From: Desulfobacteraceae bacterium
GTDB lineage: Bacteria > Desulfobacterota > Desulfobacteria > Desulfobacterales > Desulfobacteraceae
Reading direction: 5' to 3'
Length of the DNA stretch: 13,229 bases
Assembly: GCA_022712835.1 (NCBI GenBank)
Contig: JAFLJU010000483.1
Location: forward strand, 1 to 13,229
Positions 1 to 6,313 of this stretch are shown here, piece after piece (the first letter of the stretch is position 1; every line of letters starts with the position of its first letter). The notes beneath the pieces are model-generated. The model saw only the letters and a list, made by a program, of their open reading frames with translations. It was not told where the DNA came from and ran no database searches. Both the position numbers and the translations under genes were made by a program.

Positions 1-285
1 TTAACCGGATTCGCCGGTGCATGGCTTGCCCGTATGGAAGGGATGAACACCATGTTAAAGGTCAGAAGGAATCTTGACCAGGGCATTATGCCAGCCGAAG
101 ACCTGATGGACGCACTGATTATTCTCATTGCAGGACTTGTCCTCATCACCCCGGGACTTATGACAGATGTCTTCGGACTCATGCTGCTATGGCCGGTAAC
201 AAGGAACGCCTTCAAACGGTTTCTAAGAAAAAAATTTGATGAAATCCAGGCCAAAGGGAATATAAATATCACCCGTTTTCATTAA
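1..285 (+). CDS. fxsA: FxsA family membrane protein (5' end cut by the window)
   Basis: The reading frame is open from base 1, so the true start lies upstream and only the last 94 residues are present. What remains matches the conserved part of FxsA: a Gly/Ala-rich segment ending in ARMEG, an amphipathic stretch with a D-Q-G turn, then a hydrophobic helix with the typical LxxGLxLxTPGLxTDxxGLxLLWP pattern and a short basic tail (KRFLRKKF). FxsA is a small inner-membrane protein; in E. coli its overproduction relieves phage T7 exclusion by F plasmids, but its normal role is unclear. The internal ATG codons at 34 and 52 lie inside the conserved domain and are not the start. The next gene begins 37 nt downstream on the same strand, so joint transcription is likely. 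Family call is fairly secure. Confidence 0.85.
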   Translation, partial: LTGFAGAWLARMEGMNTMLKVRRNLDQGIMPAEDLMDALIILIAGLVLITPGLMTDVFGLMLLWPVTRNAFKRFLRKKFDEIQAKGNINITRFH

Positions 286-322
286 CCAGTTTTCATTAGT
301 TTTAAAAAAAGGGGACAAACCT

Positions 323-856
323 GTGTTTGATAAACTCATTGAACAGCGAAGAAGCATACGCAAATTCAAAAAAACGCCCATTGAAACAGAAAAAATTGAA
401 CAACTCATCGAGGCAGCCCTGAGGTCTCCTTCCTCAAGAAGTTTCAACCCCTGGAGATTTATTGTGATTGACAAACCAGATCTTCTTGAAAAACTATCGA
501 CCGCAAAGCCCCATGGTTCTTCTTTCTTGGCAAAAGCCCCTCTTGGAATTGTGGTCTGCGCAGATCCGAGTACAAGCGATGTCTGGGTAGAGGATACATC
601 CATAGCCTCCATATTCATCCATTTGGCTGCACACGCTTTAGGCCTTGGCAGTTGTTGGATACAGATCAGAAAACGGGACCATGATTCGGTTAAAAGTGCG
701 GATGTCTATATTAAAGATCTTTTAGGAATACCCGATAAGATAATGATTGAATCAATCATTGCGATAGGGTATCCTGACGAGGTTAAACAAGGTCATCCAA
801 AGGAAACCCTGGAATATAACAAGGTTTGCTTTAACCGATTCAGCGAAAAGGATTAA
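323..856 (+). CDS. Nitroreductase family protein (FMN-dependent oxidoreductase)
   Basis: A 177-residue protein starting with GTG; a GGGG-containing ribosome binding site lies a few bases upstream and no better ATG exists. The N-terminus has the nitroreductase signature RRSIRKF (residues 9-15), which in this family contacts the FMN phosphate, followed by a helix (IEQLIEAALRSPSS) and the SxNPWRFIV segment (about 40-49). The central GLGSCWI motif (about 107-113) and the late IGYPDE motif (about 148-153) are also typical of the family. Members use NAD(P)H to reduce nitro compounds, quinones, flavins or similar acceptors as cytoplasmic homodimers; the physiological substrate cannot be read from the sequence. 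The stop codon directly abuts the ATG of the HDOD gene, which suggests an operon with translational coupling. Length fits the shorter nitroreductase subgroup. Confidence 0.9.
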   Translation: MFDKLIEQRRSIRKFKKTPIETEKIEQLIEAALRSPSSRSFNPWRFIVIDKPDLLEKLSTAKPHGSSFLAKAPLGIVVCADPSTSDVWVEDTSIASIFIHLAAHALGLGSCWIQIRKRDHDSVKSADVYIKDLLGIPDKIMIESIIAIGYPDEVKQGHPKETLEYNKVCFNRFSEKD

Positions 857-1726
857 ATGGACGTAAAAACCCAAATTCTCAAAATGATACAAAAAAGGGA
901 GAGTGATATCCCAACGCTCCCGGTTGTTATTGACAGAATCATCAGTGTGGCCTCCAATGAGAAAACGACCACTGAAGATCTCGCCGATGTCATCTCCTAC
1001 GATCAGGGAATGAGCAACAAATTGTTACAACTGGCCAATTCAATCTACTATGCCCAGAAAACCCCGGTGGCAACCATCAAACGATCCATCTCGGTCATTG
1101 GATTTGATGAGATCATCGGCATTGCCCTTGGCATGGGTATTCTCTCCGCAGTTACCGGCAAAACAGGTTTAACTCTGGACATGAAAGCCCTGTGGATACA
1201 TGGGATAGGAGTTGCAACCGTCTCAAAGGAACTGGCCAAAAGAACCAATCCGGCCATTGCAAGCAAAATTTTTATCCCTGCCCTTCTCCATGACATTGGC
1301 AAAATCGTTTTTAGTATGTATTTTAAAGAAGAATATATGAAGGTCCGGCAATTTGCCATGGAAAATAAAAAACCATTGTATTTTGCCGAAAATGCGATTT
1401 TCAAACTGGATCATTCCATATTATCCGCCTTGTTAATGAAACGATGGAATTTTCCCCAATCCATCATGGTTCCCTGCCGATTTCATCACAACCCGGAATC
1501 ATCTCCTGTAAAATATCGACACCAGGCCTTGATCATCAATCTGGCGAACTATCTGACCCAGAAAGCCGGGATCGGTCACAGTGGGAATCCCGTGCCGGTC
1601 ACTATCAAAAACGCCCCAAAAAAAATCGGAGTCAATGAAGCGATTCTCCGATTGAGCATTGATCAGCTCAAACGCAAGGAAAACGATATAAAAGTTTTTT
1701 TTAAGATCACCACCCAGAGCAACTAA
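857..1726 (+). CDS. HDOD domain signalling protein
   Basis: A 289-residue cytoplasmic protein made almost entirely of one HDOD domain (about residues 15-215) plus a C-terminal tail of about 75 residues. Family hallmarks are the start PTLPVVIDRI, the DLADVISYDQGMSNKLLQLANS block (about 41-62), the RSISVIGF segment (about 76-83), H115, the ALLHDIGKI motif (H145, D146), LDHS (H186) and the paired histidines H210-H211. HDOD proteins are non-canonical HD-family proteins that act in bacterial signal transduction, usually without a proven enzymatic activity; many of the HD-type histidines are kept here. No receiver, GGDEF or EAL domain is attached. ATG follows immediately after the nitroreductase stop, with an AAAGGA ribosome binding site inside the upstream gene. 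Its TAA overlaps the stop codon of the convergent YihY gene by 4 bp. Confidence 0.88.
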   Translation: MDVKTQILKMIQKRESDIPTLPVVIDRIISVASNEKTTTEDLADVISYDQGMSNKLLQLANSIYYAQKTPVATIKRSISVIGFDEIIGIALGMGILSAVTGKTGLTLDMKALWIHGIGVATVSKELAKRTNPAIASKIFIPALLHDIGKIVFSMYFKEEYMKVRQFAMENKKPLYFAENAIFKLDHSILSALLMKRWNFPQSIMVPCRFHHNPESSPVKYRHQALIINLANYLTQKAGIGHSGNPVPVTIKNAPKKIGVNEAILRLSIDQLKRKENDIKVFFKITTQSN

Positions 1727-2991
1727 ATTTCCTTTAATTTCTGTTCTCCGGAAGAATTCCTGGACGCACAGGCAAAGGTATTTAAGCTTTCTTCCAGCAC
1801 ATCAAATTCCGGAGTGGAACTCACCCGGTTACCGTTGTCTTTTGGCTGCTCAAAAGCCGTTATCACATCTACAATCGACAGGGTCTCAATATCCATTCCC
1901 GGACAATACCCGAAAAGACCATGGGAAACGTTGACCTGAAATAAAAGGTTTGATTCCATAAGCTTTACCAAAAGGGTTTTGATGATTCCCAGAGGAAGAT
2001 TTAATTCTTTTGAGATATCCATATCCGTGGCTGGTAATTCTCCTTTTGCGAACCGCTTAACACAAAACAGAACCACTCTCAACGCAATCAGTTTTTCTTG
2101 GCGCAAACTCAAATCGTCATAATCCAATGCATTGTTATCAAAGCTTATGGTATTCTCCCAGGCAAATGCAATTTCTGCCCCAAATAGTAAAATCACCCAG
2201 GAGATCTGGAGCCAGACGAGAAATAGTGGCAGAGCAGCAAAACTGCCGTAAATCGCATTGTAATTGGAAACCCCTACCTGAAATTTCAAATAAAATATCT
2301 GGACAAACTGGAAAATAGTACCGGCCACAATGGCCCCAACGATGGCCGCCTTGGCATCTATTTTTTTGTTGGGAATAATCACATAAAAAAAGACGAACAG
2401 CACCCAAATGGAAAGAAACGGGAAAATATTAAATCCAAATGAGATCAAGCGTTCAAAATGTGTTGGTAGCTCGAGAAAATCCATAAATTTCCCCAGGCGG
2501 GTGGTGACAAAGATAGTGGCACTGCTTGAAAAAAGCACCAGCAACCCTGCTGCAACAGAAATGGTCATATAATCGGTAATTTTACGAATAATGGACCTGT
2601 CATCTTTCTCCCCCCAGATTTGATTAAATGCATTTTCAATATGCCCCAACAATTTTACCAGAGAATATAGGAGAAAGATGATCCCTAAAATTGCCATGGG
2701 CCCGCCATTGGTTTTGTCCAGCAGATTGGTTGAAAATTCCAGAACATTATTAATGATCTCTTCCCTGCCTTGAAACATGTCCAAAACCTTGGCTTCAAGA
2801 AACTGCTGGAATCCAAACCCCTTGGCAATACCAAAAGCCATGGCCATTACCGGAACAATTGAAAAAAGGGTATACAGGGTCAGGGAAGATGCCCTCAACC
2901 CGCAACGATCCTGCCCAAATCCCTTAACCGAAGAAACAATGACCCTCACGCATTTGTGATACCAATAAAAGGTTTCTTTTTCATATTTCAT
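1723..2991 (-). CDS. YihY/BrkB (UPF0761) family inner-membrane protein with C-terminal winged-helix-like extension
   Basis: A 422-residue protein. Residues 1-280 form the YihY/virulence factor BrkB domain, with six predicted membrane segments near 36-58, 98-118, 142-164, 186-206, 215-235 and 252-274. The last part carries the family signature: NAIYGSFAALPLFLVW followed by LLFGAEIAFA. The family was once called RNase BN, but that activity belongs to a different protein; transport or envelope roles are suspected and unproven. Residues about 295-375 look like a soluble winged helix (LRVVLFCVKRFAKG, then the DISKELNLPLGIIKTLLVKLMESNLL helix pair), and the last 45 residues look disordered. Some family members carry such an extension. 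The start overlaps the end of the SDR gene by 11 bp and has an AGGGGGG ribosome binding site, so the two are probably co-translated. Confidence 0.88.
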   Translation of the reverse strand: MKYEKETFYWYHKCVRVIVSSVKGFGQDRCGLRASSLTLYTLFSIVPVMAMAFGIAKGFGFQQFLEAKVLDMFQGREEIINNVLEFSTNLLDKTNGGPMAILGIIFLLYSLVKLLGHIENAFNQIWGEKDDRSIIRKITDYMTISVAAGLLVLFSSSATIFVTTRLGKFMDFLELPTHFERLISFGFNIFPFLSIWVLFVFFYVIIPNKKIDAKAAIVGAIVAGTIFQFVQIFYLKFQVGVSNYNAIYGSFAALPLFLVWLQISWVILLFGAEIAFAWENTISFDNNALDYDDLSLRQEKLIALRVVLFCVKRFAKGELPATDMDISKELNLPLGIIKTLLVKLMESNLLFQVNVSHGLFGYCPGMDIETLSIVDVITAFEQPKDNGNRVSSTPEFDVLEESLNTFACASRNSSGEQKLKEI

Positions 2992-3994
2992 AACCAGATA
3001 CCCCCCTAGCGTCTAACCATCGCTTTAATCGTATTAGCCCTTCCTCGGTGGAGATGGCCGGCACATACCCCAGATCTTTTTTTGCCCGGGAGATGTCAAA
3101 CCAATGGGAGGTTGCCAACTCCTTTGCGGCAAAGCGGGTCATGGGCGGATCTTTTTTGATCCCCAAAAGCCTGTAGATCCATTCAAACACCCCCCCGGCT
3201 ATATATGCCGTTCTGGCAGAAACCTGACCCTTTATGGGGGGAAGTCCTGCGGCAGAAAGAAAGGCATTGGCCAATGTCCATTTTGAGATGGGCGCATCTT
3301 GACTGATAAAATAAATATTTCCAGAAAGAGACGGGTTGGTTAACAATTTTTCTGCGGCAAGAATATGGGCATCGGCTGCATTGTCCACATAAATGGTGTC
3401 CACCAGGTCTGGGCCTGTTCCAATTCTTTTCAAACGCTTTGCCCGACGAAGAATGGTCGGAACCAGATGGTTGTCTTCGGGTCCCCAGATCAAATGAGGC
3501 CTAAGAATAATGACGGCCAACCCCTTTTGTGCGGCAGCGACAACCGCTTTTTCAGCCATTGCCTTGGTTTCAGGATAGGGGGCCAGATAGCTTGCAGGAT
3601 AAGGAATGGATTCATCCAGATTTTCCATATCGGATTCATCAAAGATCACACTGGGAGAACTGGTATAAATCAGCCGGGCCACACTGTTTTCCAGGCATGC
3701 CTCTATCACATGCTTCGTTCCCGTAACATTGACTGAGTAATAACTTTGGAAACTCCCCCATATTCCGGGTTTTGCCGCCACGTGGAATATGGTATCCATC
3801 CCTTGAAATGCGTTTACAACCTCCTGCCGATTGCACAGATCCCCTTGAATTTGCGCCACCCCCATCTCCTCTAATTCCGGATACCACTGCCGGGAAAAAG
3901 AGGTGACATTCAGTTTTCTTTGAATCAATTTTCGGGCAATCACCTTTCCAAGGAACCCTCCACCGCCGGTAACCAATACATTCTTAATTTTCAT
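2981..3994 (-). CDS. NAD(P)-dependent epimerase/dehydratase, 3-beta-hydroxysteroid dehydrogenase-like (extended SDR)
   Basis: A 337-residue extended short-chain dehydrogenase/reductase. I chose the ATG at 3994: it is preceded by an AGAAGG ribosome binding site and the Rossmann motif TGGGGFLG falls at residues 9-16, as usual. The frame extends further upstream, but that would overlap the tRNA gene on the other strand and add 50 residues of unrelated sequence. Other marks are HVAA (about 71-74), the active-site TSS (111-113), the catalytic YPETK pair (Tyr140, Lys144), the RPHLIWGPED substrate-loop entry and the IYVDNAADAH helix. The pattern is closest to the 3-beta-HSD/OleD-like group acting on hydroxy/keto groups of lipids or isoprenoids; the true substrate is unknown. 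It overlaps the YihY gene by 11 bp, indicating an operon. Confidence 0.87.
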   Translation of the reverse strand: MKIKNVLVTGGGGFLGKVIARKLIQRKLNVTSFSRQWYPELEEMGVAQIQGDLCNRQEVVNAFQGMDTIFHVAAKPGIWGSFQSYYSVNVTGTKHVIEACLENSVARLIYTSSPSVIFDESDMENLDESIPYPASYLAPYPETKAMAEKAVVAAAQKGLAVIILRPHLIWGPEDNHLVPTILRRAKRLKRIGTGPDLVDTIYVDNAADAHILAAEKLLTNPSLSGNIYFISQDAPISKWTLANAFLSAAGLPPIKGQVSARTAYIAGGVFEWIYRLLGIKKDPPMTRFAAKELATSHWFDISRAKKDLGYVPAISTEEGLIRLKRWLDARGVSGYEI

Positions 3995-4022
3995 TTTTTC
4001 CTTCTTTATTGTATTTCCCACT

Positions 4023-4043
4023 AAAAAAAAAGCATCTATGCTT
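4023..4043 (-). terminator. Possible weak intrinsic terminator (minus strand)
   Basis: On the minus strand AAGCAT-AG-ATGCTT (4043 to 4030) can fold into a short hairpin, realistically 5 bp with a 4-nt loop, and is followed at once by nine T residues (4031-4023). It could stop minus-strand transcription coming from the OCD-family gene across the antisense of the tRNA before the SDR gene. The stem is short and AT-rich, so this is tentative. It touches the -35 element of the tRNA promoter on the other strand. Confidence 0.35.
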
Positions 4044-4070
4044 GACAAAGGGTTTGTTTTAAAGTAGAAA
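4042..4070 (+). promoter_or_regulatory. Sigma-70-type promoter of tRNA-Gly
   Basis: A perfect -35 TTGACA (4042-4047) is separated by 17 bp from a -10 TAGAAA (4065-4070; 4 of 6 matches to TATAAT). Transcription would start near 4077, about 11 bases before the mature tRNA 5' end at 4088, as expected for a short tRNA leader. Spacing and strength make this the most convincing promoter in the window. Confidence 0.7.
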
Positions 4071-4087
4071 GATTCCACTTTTGCTGA

Positions 4088-4162
4088 GCGGGAATAACTC
4101 AGTGGTAGAGTGCGACCTTGCCAAGGTCGAAGTCGCGGGTTCAACTCCCGTTTCCCGCTCCA
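4088..4162 (+). tRNA. tRNA-Gly (anticodon GCC)
   Basis: A complete cloverleaf can be folded by eye. The acceptor stem pairs GCGGGAA (4088-4094) with TTCCCGC (4152-4158), with discriminator T and an encoded CCA (4160-4162). The D stem pairs ACTC (4097-4100) with GAGT (4108-4111). The anticodon stem CGACC/GGTCG encloses the loop TTGCCAA, placing anticodon GCC at 4120-4122, which reads GGC and GGU glycine codons. The variable loop is 5 nt, and the T arm is GCGGG-TTCAACT-CCCGT with one G-T pair. The D stem starts with A10-U25 instead of the usual G10-C25, a compensated double change. Eight T residues follow directly after CCA and may help end transcription. Confidence 0.96.
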
Positions 4163-4210
4163 TTTTTTTTCCTCCCTTTTTTAATCCCTCTTTATCCAAA
4201 TTCAGCTCAA

Positions 4211-5167
4211 TTAGAATTCAAGCGTTTGACCCATTTTATTTTCCATTGCCAGTTTATAAACCGCAGATGCCACCGCCAAATCAAACAATCCCATTCCCAC
4301 GGATTTAAAAAAAATAGTTTTATTCTCCAAAGAAATCGGTTTTTCCAGCAAAGCGGAAAATGCATGGATTTTTTCAGGTGCCACTATCCTTTTTTCAAGG
4401 GGGATACAAATATCACCCGACTCTTTGGCAGCAAACAAGGTATCCACATACACATGATCCGCAGTTGTTATGACCGCGTCGGGAAACTCCTTCATTTCCG
4501 GTTTAAAAGACCCGATGGAAATAAATGTTTTCCCTTTCACAAGAGACGGGTCATCGGCAAACAATGGCCGATGGCTGGTGGTGGCAGCAATAATCAGCTG
4601 GGATGCCTTCACCAATTCTTCACAGTTTTCCGTAGTCACATAGGTCACCTGGGGAAATAGTTTTTTCAAGGCATGGGCCATCTTGTCAGCTGCTGCAAGC
4701 TGCAAATCCCCGATCCATAGATTGCGGATCCTCCGGTTATGGAGAAGATACCGTGCCTGGCTAAGCCCCTGGACCCCTGCGCCAAGGATACCCGCCGTTT
4801 CAAGATTTTCAGGTGTTAATAGCGCTACCCCCAGCCCCCCGACGGCACCGGTTCTTACGGCAGTAAGAGCAGCACCATCCATGATGGCCAAGGGCTGACC
4901 CGTTCTATTATCCGAGAGTGCCAACACCCCGTTCACAGCAGGTTGATTAAATTTAATTGCATCGGGAAATACAGAGACAAGCTTTGTTACAAAAAAATCA
5001 TTGCTAAAACAGGGCATCAATAGCAAGGTATTTTGCTCATTTTCCACATGTATCCGATCGGGCATGTTGTAATCGTTTTTTAAAACAAGCTCGTATGCTT
5101 TTTTGACGGCATCCTGAATAACTTTCTGATCAATTTTTCCGATATTTTTTTTGTTGATAAATAGCAT
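4211..5167 (-). CDS. Ornithine cyclodeaminase / mu-crystallin family protein
   Basis: A 318-residue protein of the OCD/mu-crystallin family, which includes ornithine cyclodeaminase, archaeal-type alanine dehydrogenase and pyrroline-2-carboxylate/ketimine reductases. Length and motifs fit: K62 in VTKLVSVFP (the family's conserved substrate-binding lysine region), the DGAALTAVRTGAVGGLG block (about 98-113) with conserved R105, the nucleotide-binding GILGAGVQG (127-134), and the C-terminal FFKSVGMGLFDLA segment (about 286-299). All major motifs are present, so the enzyme should bind NAD(P), but which amino or imino acid it uses cannot be decided. ATG at 5167 has a GGAG ribosome binding site 6 bases upstream. 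The gene diverges from the Nudix gene and converges on tRNA-Gly. A promoter and a palindrome lie about 150 bp upstream of its start. Confidence 0.88.
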   Translation of the reverse strand: MLFINKKNIGKIDQKVIQDAVKKAYELVLKNDYNMPDRIHVENEQNTLLLMPCFSNDFFVTKLVSVFPDAIKFNQPAVNGVLALSDNRTGQPLAIMDGAALTAVRTGAVGGLGVALLTPENLETAGILGAGVQGLSQARYLLHNRRIRNLWIGDLQLAAADKMAHALKKLFPQVTYVTTENCEELVKASQLIIAATTSHRPLFADDPSLVKGKTFISIGSFKPEMKEFPDAVITTADHVYVDTLFAAKESGDICIPLEKRIVAPEKIHAFSALLEKPISLENKTIFFKSVGMGLFDLAVASAVYKLAMENKMGQTLEF

Positions 5168-5310
5168 GAGATCTCCAAGAGAGGAATAATGGTTTATTCT
5201 TCATTATCATATGAAACTTAAAATCTCCATGAAAACTCCCTTTTCCGGCCGTTTTTCCCTGGTGTTACACGGGCGCCTTTAAATAATGATAAGGATGGAA
5301 CCAAAATCTT

Positions 5311-5326
5311 TTCCTTTCGAAAGGAA
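5311..5326. promoter_or_regulatory. Perfect 16-bp palindrome, candidate operator
   Basis: TTCCTTTCGAAAGGAA is identical to its reverse complement over all 16 bases. It lies in the divergent region between the OCD-family and Nudix genes, exactly where the predicted minus-strand promoter would start transcription (about 5319) and 49 bp before the Nudix start codon. No T-run follows on either strand, which argues against a terminator. Binding of a dimeric regulator is an inference. Confidence 0.45.
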
Positions 5327-5353
5327 TTATGGTAAAAAGACCTGATCTATCAA
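5326..5353 (-). promoter_or_regulatory. Candidate promoter of the OCD-family gene
   Basis: Read on the minus strand: -35 TTGATA (5353-5348; 5 of 6), a 16-bp spacer, then -10 CATAAT (5331-5326; 5 of 6). The predicted start near 5319 leaves a leader of about 150 nt before the ATG at 5167. The start point falls inside the 16-bp palindrome. Confidence 0.5.
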
Positions 5354-5375
5354 CCATTATTCAAGGATTTTATTT

Positions 5376-5993
5376 GTGAATAAAAAAGAAAGTGTTTTGT
5401 GCATCCAGCGGGACCGCCTGCCCCCATCATGGGTCGAAAGCAAAAGTATTGTCCCTCTGAACCAGGGCATATTCATCGAAAAATGCACGTTGGCTGGTTT
5501 TGAATTTATCCCTCGACAAGAGGCTGAGAATAACCCCGGCTTTAAGCAGGTAATTCCCTATATTGTACTTCAGACCACAACCCTGGGTCATACCGCCATA
5601 TATAACCGTCAGGGAAGTGAGAAACGACTCCATGATCTTTGGTCCTTAGGGATAGGCGGCCATATAAACCCCATTGATCAAAAAGAGGGGCACCTATCTT
5701 TCAAGGATATCTTAATATCCGGAATGGAGCGGGAACTTAATGAAGAGCTCTTGGAAAGACCGAAACTGGACACCATAGAATTTTGTGGAATTATCAGTGA
5801 AGAAATCACCGAAGTTGGCAGTGTACATTTAGGGGCGGTTTTCAGGATTCTTACCCAAACGCCTGAAGCCTATCTCCCTGGCCCCGAACTTTGCAGGTTT
5901 CAATGGGCGAAAACCAAGGCGCTCAATGAACTGAATATGGAACTTTGGTCTGAACTGGCCCTGGAACTTATTTCACTAAAACTTGTGAGTTAA
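5376..5993 (+). CDS. Nudix (MutT-like) hydrolase, COG4112-type predicted phosphoesterase
   Basis: A 205-residue protein starting with GTG at 5376, preceded by AAGGA at good spacing. A Nudix box is recognisable at 105-127 with standard spacing: G105, five residues, D111 (usually E), seven residues, then RELNEEL (119-125), which supplies the metal-binding REUxEE core. The usual Gly after the core is Leu126. The preceding LWSLGIGGHINP (88-99) is the strand-turn that normally precedes the box. The long N-terminal part (QRDRLPPSW, FIPRQEAENNPGFKQVIPYIVL) matches my memory of COG4112 proteins, annotated as MutT-family phosphoesterases of unknown substrate. Nudix enzymes cleave nucleoside diphosphate-linked compounds with Mg2+ or Mn2+. 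The 3' end overlaps the convergent trpR-like gene by 18 bp. Confidence 0.82.
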   Translation: MNKKESVLCIQRDRLPPSWVESKSIVPLNQGIFIEKCTLAGFEFIPRQEAENNPGFKQVIPYIVLQTTTLGHTAIYNRQGSEKRLHDLWSLGIGGHINPIDQKEGHLSFKDILISGMERELNEELLERPKLDTIEFCGIISEEITEVGSVHLGAVFRILTQTPEAYLPGPELCRFQWAKTKALNELNMELWSELALELISLKLVS

Positions 5994-6242
5994 AACCTTA
6001 AGCACCACGGAGTTTTCATCTTTAAGCACCCTGGAACCCCGGGTTATTTTACACAGACTGATGCCGTACTTTTCAGAGATCTTCCGCTGTGTCACCCCGC
6101 TGTGAAGATCTTTGAGAAGTTTCCATCTCAAAGAGATATCATCCAGCTCTGCCGGTGTAAAAATTTCATTAAAAAACCGGTTTAACTCATCAATCTCATT
6201 GATGGATGAAATAACGGATAACAATTCCTGATCTATGGTCAT
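5976..6242 (-). CDS. trpR: TrpR-family transcriptional repressor
   Basis: An 88-residue helical protein of the Trp repressor superfamily. I prefer the ATG at 6242, with TTGGGGAA just upstream; a GTG at 6272 in the same frame would give 98 residues. FTPAELDDISLRWKLLKDLHSG aligns with the corepressor-pocket region of E. coli TrpR, and TQRKISEKYGISLCKITRGS with its helix-turn-helix. The two arginines that hold L-tryptophan in E. coli (R54, R84) are kept (R39 and R68 in this numbering), as is T44 (T29). The positions of T81 and S88 are Lys and Val, so the ligand may differ. The ITRGSRVLK motif is closer to true TrpR than to the YerC/YecD branch. It lies 71 nt downstream of the AMMECR1 gene, with a short inverted repeat just before its start. 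Confidence 0.82.
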   Translation of the reverse strand: MTIDQELLSVISSINEIDELNRFFNEIFTPAELDDISLRWKLLKDLHSGVTQRKISEKYGISLCKITRGSRVLKDENSVVLKVLTHKF

Positions 6243-6260
6243 ATATTTCCCCAAGTTTAC

Positions 6261-6278
6261 GTTTCTAACCACAGAAAC
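6261..6278. repeat. Inverted repeat GTTTCT-N6-AGAAAC before the trpR-like gene
   Basis: Two perfect 6-bp arms (6261-6266 and 6273-6278) flank a 6-bp centre. The repeat ends 18 bp before the ATG at 6242 and covers the alternative GTG start. Position and symmetry suit an autoregulatory operator, but the arms are short and chance is possible. No U-run follows on the minus strand. Confidence 0.35.
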
Positions 6279-6313
6279 ATACCCCGTTTAGCGTTTTTTA
6301 GAAAGTAAAATTT

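Noticed and set aside
275..298. Direct repeat GTTTTCATTA twice at the end of fxsA
   Set aside because: Only 10 bp, AT-rich, 14-bp period across a stop codon; too simple to separate from chance.
3995..4144. 50-residue N-terminal extension of the SDR gene
   Set aside because: It would read through the antisense of the tRNA gene, and its sequence is unlike SDR proteins. The ATG at 3994 has a ribosome binding site and places the Rossmann motif correctly.
4088..4162. tRNA-Gly as an integration site of a mobile element
   Set aside because: No integrase nearby and no second copy of the tRNA 3' end in the window.
4163..4180. T-rich run after tRNA-Gly as a classic terminator
   Set aside because: There are eight T residues but no separate hairpin before them other than the tRNA itself, so I mention it within the tRNA entry only.
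4118..4660. 180-codon plus-strand frame opposite the OCD-family gene
   Set aside because: It begins in the tRNA and runs antisense to a gene with clear family motifs; the peptide is Phe/His/Arg-rich noise.
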